Source: Candidatus Heimdallarchaeota archaeon (GTDB taxonomy: Archaea; Asgardarchaeota; Heimdallarchaeia; Heimdallarchaeales; Kariarchaeaceae). Taken from it: 27,354 nucleotides of DNA. The first letter of the stretch is position 1. Each line of letters begins with the position of its first letter. The stretch is from assembly GCA_029882335.1 (NCBI GenBank), contig JAOUKW010000007.1:1-27354 (forward strand), read 5' to 3'. The notes beneath the pieces were generated by a model. That model was not told the origin of the DNA and ran no database searches. It saw only the letters and a program-made list of their open reading frames with translations. The translations under genes and the position numbers were made by a program. Below are positions 7,749 through 16,120 of this stretch, piece by piece.

Positions 7749-8582
7749 TTATTCTTTTATGAGGTGGCTAAATTTTCTAATAAAATTATCATGATCTAAT
7801 TTTACCCATGTTTCCAAATCCGATAAATCAATAAACCATGGTTCACCTGTAATGCCTGTTAATTCTATTTCAGAAAGCTCTTTTTTCTGAATTATCAAAT
7901 CCAGTATTTCGTTAAGAAACGCTTCTTCTGATATATCCTTTCCTGGAGTTTGAGTATAATTTAATTCCTTGAGTAAGGTGCTGTTGAATAATTTATCATT
8001 TATGATAATAATCTCCGATGAAATTAATTCCGATTTGTTAAGTGGTTTTTCCTGAAATTTACTAACAATGTTTAAATTGTTTTCAACTTTTACTTCTGCC
8101 AATCCAACTCTAAATTGTAATCCTCGAATAGCAAGTAAACTAATTTCATTTCCTCTTTGTCTATGAAGTAATAAAGCATGTCGCAAATCAGCATTAGTTT
8201 GTAAATGGCCAGGTATTATAATTAATTGGCCATTGGTATTAGAATTCCTTTGGTAAATAAATTCGTACAAATTGCTGTACGCAAAGGTTATATCTAAGTT
8301 TTCAAAGTAATTTTGATAAAAAAGTTCTAACCCATTATAATCAGATATCGAAATTATTCTGAATTTGTTAAATCCTAACCAGGCTAAGTGCCTAATTATC
8401 CAGTCTAAATTTGGTAGGTCTTGTCTAATATCATCTAACGTTCCATATCCTATAGGGAAAGCTCCTAGATGTATCCATTGTGAGATTGGGTATAAATTCT
8501 CTAAGGAGCCATACCATATGATAATTTCACAATTATCAATCCGCTCTTGCCAGTCTTTCCAATTAATATTTTTTACCTCCAT
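7749..8582 (-). CDS. catalytically broken paralogue of the sugar-phosphate nucleotidyltransferase
   Basis: This 277-residue protein aligns along its length with the enzyme encoded just upstream. Trp-Tyr-Gly-Ser-Leu-Glu-Asn-Leu-Tyr-Pro-Ile-Ser (23-34) matches the neighbour's Gly-Gly-Arg-Gly-Thr-Arg-Leu-Tyr-Pro-Ile-Thr, but the nucleotide-binding GGxGTR loop is gone. Trp-Ile-Ile-Arg-His-Leu-Ala matches Tyr-Val-Ile-Arg-His-Leu-Ala, and Pro-Gly-His sits where the metal-binding Asp should be. Near the end, Trp-Phe-Ile-Asp-Leu-Ser-Asp matches Trp-Trp-Leu-Asp-Val-Gly-Ser. The gene begins inside the last codons of the enzyme gene (20-base overlap), so the two are likely translationally coupled and may form a heteromer with a regulatory subunit, like the non-catalytic partners known for GDP-mannose and ADP-glucose pyrophosphorylases. 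There is a 20-residue N-terminal extension. The alignment was made by eye. Confidence 0.8.
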   Translation of the reverse strand: MEVKNINWKDWQERIDNCEIIIWYGSLENLYPISQWIHLGAFPIGYGTLDDIRQDLPNLDWIIRHLAWLGFNKFRIISISDYNGLELFYQNYFENLDITFAYSNLYEFIYQRNSNTNGQLIIIPGHLQTNADLRHALLLHRQRGNEISLLAIRGLQFRVGLAEVKVENNLNIVSKFQEKPLNKSELISSEIIIINDKLFNSTLLKELNYTQTPGKDISEEAFLNEILDLIIQKKELSEIELTGITGEPWFIDLSDLETWVKLDHDNFIRKFSHLIKE

Positions 8583-9324
8583 TTAAATGAGGGAATTTAT
8601 TAAATAATAATAAATCATCTATAGATTGGTGTCTTGCAATACTACCAACATCTAACCACCAATTTTTTTCTGTATATGCTACCACCTCACCTTGATTAGC
8701 TAGAGAAGGGAAAATATCTCCGGATAAGTCAATATTCTTTGAAGATTGAAATATGTCCTCTATCATATCAAAAACCTCTGCTTTAATAATAGATATCCCT
8801 GTATTTGCAAAAATACTATCAGATGTTTTTTTTGAAATAGAAGTTACTTTAAAGTTATTTCCTCTATTAATAATACCAGAATCAACAGTCCAACCTTTTT
8901 CCATCCATATAGTGGCTAATTTTCCTGATTCTACATGACTTTGATACATTTTCTTAATATCAATATTTGACAATATATCGGTAAAATATAATAAAATATT
9001 ACCTGTTTTAATGAGATCTTTTGCATTGAGCAATGCACCTCCTGTATTAGGAAATTTTTTATCATCCAATCGATAATCGATATTTACACCAAATCTTTCG
9101 CCATTGCCGAAATATCTTCGAATTTGGTTTGCTCTGTATTTTATAAGTGCTGTAAAATCATTTATATTATGATATGCAAGATGACGTATTACATACTCTA
9201 ACATTGGTTTCCCTGATTGAGCCACAGGCATCATTACTTTTTGATAATAATCTGTTATGGGGTAAAGTCTAGTTCCTCTTCCTCCACAAAATAGGAAAGC
9301 TTGGAGATCCATCATTGTTAACAC
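8563..9324 (-). CDS. sugar-1-phosphate nucleotidyltransferase (NTP_transferase family)
   Basis: Converts a sugar 1-phosphate and an NTP to an NDP-sugar. The N-terminus (residues 12-24) carries Phe-Cys-Gly-Gly-Arg-Gly-Thr-Arg-Leu-Tyr-Pro-Ile-Thr, the nucleotide loop. This is followed by Lys-Pro-Met-Leu-Glu-Tyr-Val, Thr-Gly-Gly-Ala-Leu at about 95, Phe-Thr-Asp-Ile-Leu near 115 with the metal-binding Asp, and Trp-Leu-Asp-Val-Gly-Ser near the end. There is no C-terminal hexapeptide domain, so 253 residues is the short single-domain form. GDP-mannose for the downstream gmd/fcl pair is an attractive product, but sugar and base cannot be told from motifs. It starts 15 bases after the seven-TM gene. 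The start could also be Met4 or Met5. Confidence 0.88.
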   Translation of the reverse strand: MLTMMDLQAFLFCGGRGTRLYPITDYYQKVMMPVAQSGKPMLEYVIRHLAYHNINDFTALIKYRANQIRRYFGNGERFGVNIDYRLDDKKFPNTGGALLNAKDLIKTGNILLYFTDILSNIDIKKMYQSHVESGKLATIWMEKGWTVDSGIINRGNNFKVTSISKKTSDSIFANTGISIIKAEVFDMIEDIFQSSKNIDLSGDIFPSLANQGEVVAYTEKNWWLDVGSIARHQSIDDLLLFNKFPHLNGGKKY

Positions 9325-9339
9325 ATTATGAATTTATTT

Positions 9340-10935
9340 TTATTTTTTATTAGCTCTCCTAGGTTTTGGTTTTTTACCCGGGCTTCCTTTTCTTGTTGCA
9401 GCACCTTTTTTAGTGGCGGTATTGGTTTGTTTACTTTTGGTAGTTGTTGATACAATTGGTTCACCTGTTAAGATCGAGTCGACAAGCTCTAAATCTTTTC
9501 TACTGGTGATTGATTTTCCAGCCTTCAAAAGCTTTTCAATTTCTGATTCATGTATAATTACTTCTTCTGCTTTAACTACCCATGTCTGTAATTTTGCCAC
9601 AAAGTAGGATAGACTAATTATGAAAAAGATTAATGGAATCAATACGAGTAATAATCCTTCAGGTTCATTTATTTCTATTGAATTACTAATTGCCTCTGGT
9701 AATGATATAAAACTTGTAACACGAGCAGGGTTTAAAACAAACCATGAGAATAGGATTAAAATGGTAACTCTAAATATCATAGAACCAATTACTCTGAATA
9801 GAATTCGTATTGGTTGAAATGCTTTTTCAGCAGAACCACCTAATTTATTATCCAAATCAGCATCATGTAATAGTAATCCATCATGATATCGCTGTAATCT
9901 TCCTGTTAATCTTTCTTGTTCACCACCAGGTTTTGTAAACAATGAATCTTGTGCTGAATCCAGTAAAAATATTAAAGCATCTGCACTAAATTTTTTAGCT
10001 GAGGTAGAACCTGCACCAAGTGAAACTCCTGTTTGTGTTTTCCCTTCTGTATCTTCTTCTCTCATTTCCTTGAGCTTTTTCTCCTCATCTGATATCTGTT
10101 TTTCTTCAGCAGTACCTAACTTGGTTATACCCAATCTAAATTCGGATAGAGACGCGAGTTGTTTTCCAACTCTTTTTTGTCTTGTTAATGTCGGTGTCAT
10201 TAAACTATATATATATCCAGTCTGTAATGAAAATTCAAAATATAAGTAAGAGACTAGTGCCAAACGGAACATCGATGAATTGATTAATGATTCTACATTA
10301 GTAGGATTGATATATAATTCAACAGTTAAATCCTTCATATATGCTAGTAATACTACTAATTGAGAGATTAATAAAGTTAAACCTGCAAGATTTACAGAAC
10401 TCTTTCTAATGAAACCAACACCAGTAATTAAAATTAGAATTATACCAAGTGTAATTAAGCCATGCAAGAAATCATCTTTGTAAAGTTCTCTTTGTGGTTT
10501 ATTCAATAAATAAGCCATTGGAGCCAAGGGATCTTGACCAAACCCAAAAAATAATTCACTATCAAATCCTTCAAGAAGGTTTAATGACCCAAAAAGATTG
10601 TTGATAATAAATGATCTAGATGCCCAAAAGTAATGAAGGGATTCATCTCCTTGACTTAGGGGAACTGCCACATATGCGACAAGAGTCAAGAGAGCTAGTA
10701 CAAAAACAAAAAACAACAAGATGAAAAATTTGAAAAATATCCCTAATTTGCCAAATGAAACCACATCATCAAGAAGGACATTTGTTATTGAAAGTACCAG
10801 AAGTGCTAGCATAATGATTGCGATTATCCGAATTAAGATTGTTACCATTGCTAATCTTCGATTTGCAGATTTAAAAAAATCAGATGTTCTTTGAACAGAT
10901 AATTCTTTTACTCCTCGTCGTCTTTGCCTGCTCAT
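9340..10935 (-). CDS. seven-TM membrane protein with basic tail, MoxR/DUF58 partner, unknown family
   Basis: A 531-residue protein I do not recognise. Membrane segments lie near 30-52, 65-92, 156-177, 181-200, 222-246, 378-401 and 427-447. A long charged cytoplasmic stretch (247-377) includes a Lys/Glu helix near 275-298. The last 35 residues form a Lys/Arg/Thr/Gly/Ser tail. The start ATG follows the basic N-terminus Arg-Gln-Arg-Arg-Arg, and a GGAAG lies 10-15 bases before it. Position third in a DUF58-MoxR-X order fits the known habit of MoxR modules to carry a membrane partner. The transglutaminase or von Willebrand members usual in bacterial versions are absent. It likely forms a membrane complex with DUF58, on which MoxR acts. 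Confidence 0.75.
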   Translation of the reverse strand: MSRQRRRGVKELSVQRTSDFFKSANRRLAMVTILIRIIAIIMLALLVLSITNVLLDDVVSFGKLGIFFKFFILLFFVFVLALLTLVAYVAVPLSQGDESLHYFWASRSFIINNLFGSLNLLEGFDSELFFGFGQDPLAPMAYLLNKPQRELYKDDFLHGLITLGIILILITGVGFIRKSSVNLAGLTLLISQLVVLLAYMKDLTVELYINPTNVESLINSSMFRLALVSYLYFEFSLQTGYIYSLMTPTLTRQKRVGKQLASLSEFRLGITKLGTAEEKQISDEEKKLKEMREEDTEGKTQTGVSLGAGSTSAKKFSADALIFLLDSAQDSLFTKPGGEQERLTGRLQRYHDGLLLHDADLDNKLGGSAEKAFQPIRILFRVIGSMIFRVTILILFSWFVLNPARVTSFISLPEAISNSIEINEPEGLLLVLIPLIFFIISLSYFVAKLQTWVVKAEEVIIHESEIEKLLKAGKSITSRKDLELVDSILTGEPIVSTTTKSKQTNTATKKGAATRKGSPGKKPKPRRANKK

Positions 10936-11062
10936 GTTGTCTATCTTCCTTATCGTCTTTCTATACTATGTCATATTAGGAATAGTATTTAGAAGTATCT
11001 AGAATAACGAGTAAAATATTTTAAAAAAATAATAATTTCAAACAATTTCTTTTAAATATTTA

Positions 11063-12076
11063 TCATATTGGGACTGCAACTTGTTTAATTATATCTTCTA
11101 CTACAACTTTACCTGTAGTTCCTTCTAATTCAACTTCTGCTTTAAGCTGTAATCTATGTGCAATTGAATTTACTGCTATTCTTTTTAGATCGTCGGGGAT
11201 GACATAATTTCGTCCTTGTAATGCCGCATACGACTTACATGATCCAAGTAGTGCAAGTGATGCTCTTGGTGAACCACCTAACATTAATCTTGGATCGCTT
11301 CTTGTCATAACAATAATATCACGTATATATCCCATTAATTCATCAGATAAGTAAATATCTTCTTTTACCGTTTGAATCATTTTGTTTACCATAGCTGCTG
11401 TAGTCATTGGTCTGACCTTTTTCTTGAAACCTGAGTGTTTTAGTCGAATGATTTCTTTTTCTTCATCAGCAGATGGTAATTCTAAATTTAGTTTCATCGC
11501 AAATCTATCGACCTGAGCTTCAGGTAATGGATATGTACCTTCTTGTTCAACTGGATTTTGTGTAGCGACAACAATAAATGGTGGATCAAGTGCGTATTGT
11601 TCTCCTTCTATAGTGACTTGTTTTTCTGCCATACATTCAAGCATGGCTGCTTGTGTTTTTGGAGGTGATCTGTTGATTTCATCAGCAAGTAAGAAATTAC
11701 AAAACACAGGACCTCTTCTAAGTTTAAATGATGCTGTTTTTGGATCAAATATATTTGTTCCTAATACATCTGAGGGTAGTAAATCAGGTGTGAATTGTTG
11801 TCTATTGAAGTTCATTCCTATTACATCTGCAAATGCTTTTGTAATTACTGTTTTAGCAATTCCAGGTACACCTTCTAAAAGAATATGTCCTTCTGCAAGA
11901 AGTGTAATCATTATATCCTCTAGAACTTCGTGTTTGCCTATTACAACATTTTTTAATTCCGTAAAACACTCATTCCACGTACTTTTGATATCTTTTGGGG
12001 TAACTTTTTCTCTTTGAGAAGAACGAGTCGAAGAACTCGCTTTTGTTCCTTCTGGAGGGTTTGGTGCTTTTGACAT
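11063..12076 (-). CDS. moxR: MoxR-type AAA+ ATPase
   Basis: A 337-residue AAA+ chaperone-type ATPase. Walker A Gly-Val-Pro-Gly-Ile-Ala-Lys-Thr lies at 69-76, Walker B Leu-Ala-Asp-Glu-Ile at about 130-134 followed by Asn-Arg-Ser-Pro-Pro-Lys, sensor 1 Ala-Thr-Gln-Asn-Pro at 171-175, the Arg finger segment Glu-Ala-Gln-Val-Asp-Arg-Phe at 186-192, and sensor 2 Gly-Gly-Ser-Pro-Arg-Ala near 275. All catalytic residues are present. A 30-residue low-complexity N-terminus precedes the core. MoxR proteins remodel or activate partner complexes, nearly always with a DUF58 protein, and DUF58 lies immediately upstream on the same strand (138-base gap). A GGAAGAG is 10 bases before the ATG, and a TATA-like AATATATTATAATT lies at 12102-12115, so it may have its own promoter. 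Confidence 0.95.
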   Translation of the reverse strand: MSKAPNPPEGTKASSSTRSSQREKVTPKDIKSTWNECFTELKNVVIGKHEVLEDIMITLLAEGHILLEGVPGIAKTVITKAFADVIGMNFNRQQFTPDLLPSDVLGTNIFDPKTASFKLRRGPVFCNFLLADEINRSPPKTQAAMLECMAEKQVTIEGEQYALDPPFIVVATQNPVEQEGTYPLPEAQVDRFAMKLNLELPSADEEKEIIRLKHSGFKKKVRPMTTAAMVNKMIQTVKEDIYLSDELMGYIRDIIVMTRSDPRLMLGGSPRASLALLGSCKSYAALQGRNYVIPDDLKRIAVNSIAHRLQLKAEVELEGTTGKVVVEDIIKQVAVPI

Positions 12077-12214
12077 ATATTATCTCTTCCTATTAATAGA
12101 AAATATATTATAATTATATTGAGTTAATTACAATTCCACATAAATGTTATTCCTATATGATGATACAATTAATAAAAAAGTAGAAATTTTATCTGTTTTT
12201 GAACAATACCAATA

Positions 12215-13759
12215 TTATGCTCCAGACATCGCTTTCAATTTTTGAAATTCGGACATTACATTTGCTAGCATGTCATTTGGACCTACTGAAATTGCAGATC
12301 CTTCAAACTTGGTTATTTTTTTGAAGAGTTGCTTACGTTTTTCTACAAAACCTTCCTCTATTGCTTCACCTATTATTCTGTCCGTAGGAGTGAGATCCCA
12401 ACTTTTGGTTTCAAACCAAGGTCCAAATGGAGATATAACAAAAATTCTATGTTTAGAGGCCCTAAGTTTCTTAATTCCTTCTAGAAATTCAGTATGGCTC
12501 CCTTCCAAATCTGAAACAATTATTACGTAACTTGCTTTTCCTAAATTTGTTACAACTGATTCGCAAGTGTCTATCCACTTGATTTTCTTTTCAGCCTTTA
12601 CATTTGCAAGAAGTTCTAGGAATTTAAACTGGAATGTTTTAGAACCTGTAGGTTCAAGGAATTTATTGTGATCAAATCGCTCATTGATGACCGCTAAACC
12701 TACAGTATCTTTATTTTCCATAGCTAGATGAGCCATCATAACACAACTACGAATTGCATATTCTAATTTTGTATTTCTCGGTATTCCTGAACCCATTGAT
12801 GCTGATGCATCAAGTAAAAGAAGCACTCGTATATTTTGCTCTGATTCAAATTCCCTTACCATTAGTCTTTCACCGCCTGATTTCGCAACTGCAGCCCAAT
12901 GGACATATTTTAGGGGGTCACCTGGTTGAAATTCTCTAATTCCAAAGAAATCAGTACCCATCCCTTTTATCTTAGTTCTATGAGATCCAAATAGCTTGCC
13001 TAATTGGCGCTTCGATCCGAGCATTTGTAATTTCTTGATGTCTTCATATGAAGGATATACTAATAGATCCGATAATTCTGCAAGTACTGCTTCATCTGAG
13101 AAGAAACCTTGTTTATCATGAATAATTATTTTTGTCGGTCCAATTAAAAATCTACCTCTAACTGGAAGACGCAAAATGTAGGCATAACTTAAACTTTGTT
13201 TGGGACCGAGTTGAGTAGTTAGGAAATTTTCACCAAGTACTAATTCGAATACTTCTGGATATGCATCGTATATTTCGATTACAGGTATTGGGTTGATTGA
13301 GCGGTTGCGTAATTTCACTTCAACTAGTAAATAATCACCTGCAAATGCTTTTTGCTTTCCTAGTACTCTTTTAAGTCTAACAGATCCAGGTCCTGCTCCT
13401 GCTGCGAATGCTGGATAACCTGAAACCACTGAAAATATCAACATGGTACCAAGGATCATAAAATACAGAATTAAACTTGGTGTGATAGTAAAATACGTAT
13501 TGAATAGAAGTTGGACAAATAATTCAGTTAAACTAGCCCAAATTATGATACCAAGTGCTGCACTGTTTAATTGATCGTTTGGGGGGTACAATGATGAAAA
13601 ATCTAATCCTCCTTCTCCAATGAATGATGAAAATACATCCCCTAAAAATGTATTTGTCAATATTTGAATGGCCTGATAACCTGCAAGTGCTATTGATAAT
13701 GAAATACACATAAAACCAAAAAATACAATACTACCGCCTCTTCTTGTGAAAATTGTCAT
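12215..13759 (-). CDS. DUF58 family protein with von Willebrand A-like domain and TM anchor
   Basis: 514 residues. The N-terminus has three membrane segments (9-32, 65-88, 93-117). Then a beta-rich stretch (125-230), and the DUF58 signature Gly-Thr-Asp-Phe-Phe-Gly-Ile-Arg-Glu-Phe-Gln-Pro-Gly-Asp-Pro with Trp288 (about 268-290). A vWA metal-site motif Asp-Ala-Ser-Ala-Ser-Met-Gly-Ser-Gly follows at 317-325. Such proteins act at the membrane with a MoxR ATPase, and this is the first gene of the minus-strand run. TGAGGA lies about 12 bases before the ATG, and a TATA-like box follows 25-38 bases upstream. The TM insertion before the signature is longer than in many DUF58 members. Confidence 0.92.
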   Translation of the reverse strand: MTIFTRRGGSIVFFGFMCISLSIALAGYQAIQILTNTFLGDVFSSFIGEGGLDFSSLYPPNDQLNSAALGIIIWASLTELFVQLLFNTYFTITPSLILYFMILGTMLIFSVVSGYPAFAAGAGPGSVRLKRVLGKQKAFAGDYLLVEVKLRNRSINPIPVIEIYDAYPEVFELVLGENFLTTQLGPKQSLSYAYILRLPVRGRFLIGPTKIIIHDKQGFFSDEAVLAELSDLLVYPSYEDIKKLQMLGSKRQLGKLFGSHRTKIKGMGTDFFGIREFQPGDPLKYVHWAAVAKSGGERLMVREFESEQNIRVLLLLDASASMGSGIPRNTKLEYAIRSCVMMAHLAMENKDTVGLAVINERFDHNKFLEPTGSKTFQFKFLELLANVKAEKKIKWIDTCESVVTNLGKASYVIIVSDLEGSHTEFLEGIKKLRASKHRIFVISPFGPWFETKSWDLTPTDRIIGEAIEEGFVEKRKQLFKKITKFEGSAISVGPNDMLANVMSEFQKLKAMSGA

Positions 13760-13783
13760 TATTTATTTCCTCAGTTATTCTTC

Positions 13784-13797
13784 TATTATATTTTTAA
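13784..13797 (-). promoter_or_regulatory. TATA-like box driving the DUF58-MoxR run
   Basis: On the minus strand TTAAAAATATAATA lies 25-38 bases before the DUF58 ATG at 13759, well placed for archaeal initiation at or a few bases before the start codon. Confidence 0.45.
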
Positions 13798-13855
13798 TTA
13801 TATCTCATCTATTTTTATCTTCTCCTTTCAAAATAAATCAAAATGAAATTTTATT

Positions 13856-13862
13856 AAAAAAA
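13856..13862 (-). terminator. T7 tract after GDP-fucose synthase
   Basis: Seven A on the + strand give a T7 tract on the transcribed strand about 21-27 bases after the stop of the gene at 13883. It lies between that stop and the next minus-strand promoter, so it may separate gmd-fcl from the DUF58 run. Confidence 0.35.
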
Positions 13863-13882
13863 GGAATTAATTGGTTTTTTTA

Positions 13883-14818
13883 TTATTTTGATAAATATGT
13901 ATTTCTGAAATCCTCAATGGTTGCTTTTATTCCTTCATTTAGATTTATCTTTGGTTTCCATCCTAAATTAGAAAGTTTAGTGATGTCCATTGTTTTTTGA
14001 TAAGTTCCATCAGGTTTTGTCAAATCATGTAGTATTTCACCATCAAATTCAGTTAACCTAGCTATTAATTTACCAAGTTCTAAGATGGAAATATCTTTTC
14101 CAGTACCAATATTAATGATCTCTGAAGATGAATAATTATCCATGAGATAGATGCAAGCCTCTGCTAAATCATCTACATGTAAAAATTCTCTCAAGGGTTT
14201 TCCAGTTCCCCATAAGGTAACTGTAGCTTCATTTTTGTGTTTGGCTAGCACAAATTTCTGTATCAATGCTGCTAGAACATGTGAATTCTGATGATCATAA
14301 TTATCATTTGGTCCATACAGATTTGTTGGCATTACTGATATGAAATTAGTATTATACTGAGTATTGTAAAATTCACACATTTTAATTCCCGAAATTTTTG
14401 CAATTGCATAGGCTTCATTTGTTTTTTCTAAATAATTTGACAATAATTGATCTTCTGTTATTGGTATTTTTGATTCTTTGGGATATACACAAGAACTTCC
14501 TAAGAATAATAATTTATTGACTTCATTTAGATATGCTTGATGTATGATGTTATTTTGTATCATTAAATTTTGATAAATAAATTCAGCAGGATAGGTATTA
14601 TTTGCATGTATCCCACCAACTTTTGCAGCAGCTAAGAATACAAATTCGGGTTTTTCTATTTTAAAAAAATTATCAACTTCATTTTGGTTTACTAAATCTA
14701 ATTCAGATCGATTTTTTAGAATAAGATTATTGTAACCATGATTACGCAAGTATCGAACAATAGCTGATCCAACCATGCCATTATGACCGGCTACATAAAT
14801 TTTCGATTCTTTATTCAT
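13883..14818 (-). CDS. fcl: GDP-L-fucose synthase (GDP-4-keto-6-deoxymannose epimerase/reductase)
   Basis: Makes GDP-L-fucose from the gmd product, with two epimerisations and an NADPH reduction, in the cytoplasm. It is a short-chain dehydrogenase-type enzyme of 311 residues: Gly-His-Asn-Gly-Met-Val-Gly at 11-17 (NADP loop), the Ala-Ala-Lys-Val-Gly-Gly segment at 64-69, Ser-Ser-Cys-Val-Tyr-Pro at 108-113 (catalytic Ser and the Cys of the epimerase step), Tyr137-x3-Lys141, and Asn-Ser-His180, which corresponds to the catalytic His of the E. coli enzyme. All key residues are present. It follows gmd in a TAATG arrangement that shares one base (14818), so translation is coupled. The length is normal for the family. 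Confidence 0.95.
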   Translation of the reverse strand: MNKESKIYVAGHNGMVGSAIVRYLRNHGYNNLILKNRSELDLVNQNEVDNFFKIEKPEFVFLAAAKVGGIHANNTYPAEFIYQNLMIQNNIIHQAYLNEVNKLLFLGSSCVYPKESKIPITEDQLLSNYLEKTNEAYAIAKISGIKMCEFYNTQYNTNFISVMPTNLYGPNDNYDHQNSHVLAALIQKFVLAKHKNEATVTLWGTGKPLREFLHVDDLAEACIYLMDNYSSSEIINIGTGKDISILELGKLIARLTEFDGEILHDLTKPDGTYQKTMDITKLSNLGWKPKINLNEGIKATIEDFRNTYLSK

Positions 14819-15882
14819 TAACCCACCGTCAATTTGTTTTCAGTCCAATTATAACCATTTTCTTTAAGATACATAAATCCATCTCCAATTGGTTTTAATC
14901 CGTATAGTTGCATATCCGCGTCAACCATTATTTTAACTAAATCTTCAATTGATACTCTTGCTTTCCAACCCAATTCTTTTTCTGCTTTTGTAGAGTCACC
15001 CAATAAATGATCTACTTCTGCAGGTCTAAAGTATTTAGGATCAATTTTTACATAATCTTTCCAGTTTAATCCAACGTAAGTAAAGGCTAATTCGAGGAAT
15101 TCTGAAATTGATGTTGTTTTACCTGTACTTAGAACAAAATCATCAGGTTTTGAATGATTTAACATCTTATACATTCCAACTACAAATTCAGGCGCAAATC
15201 CCCAATCTCTTTTAGAATCTAAGTTTCCTAAATATAATTTTGATTGTTTATCTGCCAAGATTGCAGCAATTGCACGAGTAATCTTTCTAGTAACAAAAAT
15301 TTCCCCTCTTCGTGGTGATTCATGATTAAAGAGAATACCATTCGATGCAAACATACCATAAGATTCTCGATAATTTACACATGCCCAATATGCATAAACC
15401 TTTGCTACGCCATAAGGTGATCTAGGATGAAATCTAGTTTCTTCATTTTGAGGGGGTGGTGAAGAGCCAAACATCTCTGAAGATGAGGCTTGATAGAATT
15501 TAGAATTAATTTCACTTCTTCTAATGGCTTCTAGTAATACAATTGAGCCGACTCCTGTAACATTACCTGTATAAACAGGTAAATCAAAGCTTACTTTAAC
15601 ATGGCTTTGTGCTGCAAGGTGGTAAATTTCATCTGGTTCAACACTTCTAATTAATTTTTCAATTGAGCTGAATTCTGAAACATCTGCATAATGTAGAAAT
15701 AATTTCGTACTTTTTTCAAGTGGGTCTTGATAGATATGATCGATTCTTTGAGTATTAAATGTACTAGCTCTTCTTATTGTTCCATGTACTTCATATCCTT
15801 TACTCAAAAGATATTCTGCCAAATAAGAGCCATCTTGTCCAGTTATTCCTGTTATTAATGCTCGTTTAGACACATTCCTCAT
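14818..15882 (-). CDS. gmd: GDP-mannose 4,6-dehydratase
   Basis: Converts GDP-D-mannose to GDP-4-keto-6-deoxy-D-mannose, the first step to GDP-fucose, rhamnose or related sugars. 354 residues. Gly-Ile-Thr-Gly-Gln-Asp-Gly at 12-18 binds NADP, followed by the Arg-Arg-Ala-Ser-Thr-Phe-Asn-Thr segment near 37-44 typical of Gmd. Ser-Ser-Ser-Glu at 133-136 and Tyr157-x3-Lys161 form the active site. Length and motifs match the bacterial and archaeal enzymes. It is overlapped by fcl downstream and by a divergent GT2 upstream (238-base gap). Upstream on the minus strand an ATAGATAAAT sits about 20-28 bases before the start, a weak promoter candidate. Confidence 0.97.
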   Translation of the reverse strand: MRNVSKRALITGITGQDGSYLAEYLLSKGYEVHGTIRRASTFNTQRIDHIYQDPLEKSTKLFLHYADVSEFSSIEKLIRSVEPDEIYHLAAQSHVKVSFDLPVYTGNVTGVGSIVLLEAIRRSEINSKFYQASSSEMFGSSPPPQNEETRFHPRSPYGVAKVYAYWACVNYRESYGMFASNGILFNHESPRRGEIFVTRKITRAIAAILADKQSKLYLGNLDSKRDWGFAPEFVVGMYKMLNHSKPDDFVLSTGKTTSISEFLELAFTYVGLNWKDYVKIDPKYFRPAEVDHLLGDSTKAEKELGWKARVSIEDLVKIMVDADMQLYGLKPIGDGFMYLKENGYNWTENKLTVG

Positions 15883-16089
15883 CTTAATCTTATTTAATGA
15901 ATTTATCTATACCTTTAGTAGAAATTAATATGATTCTTTTTTAATTTTATCGGGATTTTTTCTAATAAAACTTAATTTTTATTTTGTACGTCATTATTAT
16001 GAATATGTAAATAAATCAATATTAATCCGTAATGATAAGTAATGTATATGGTATATCTCTGTTTTTCATTACAAATAAATAAAGATAAA

Positions 16090-16100
16090 TTTATTATAAA
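16090..16100 (+). promoter_or_regulatory. TATA-like box giving a leaderless transcript for the GT2 at 16121
   Basis: TTTATTATAAA is centred 26 bases before the GTG at 16121, preceded by an A/G-rich stretch, which fits an archaeal TATA box with transcription starting at the GTG. An in-frame TGA at 16112 rules out a longer N-terminus. Confidence 0.6.
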
Positions 16101-16120
16101 CCAAATGAAAATGAGATTTA

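Noticed and set aside
8365..8938. + strand frames opposite the nucleotidyltransferase pair
   Set aside because: Shadows of two genes that align with each other.
11613..12017. + strand open frame of 134 codons opposite moxR
   Set aside because: It is antisense to Walker A, Walker B and sensor motifs of moxR, with the odd Ser/Cys-rich composition of an antisense frame.
13746..14000. + strand frame across the DUF58 promoter and the fcl end
   Set aside because: It overlaps two well-supported genes and their spacer, with no motif.
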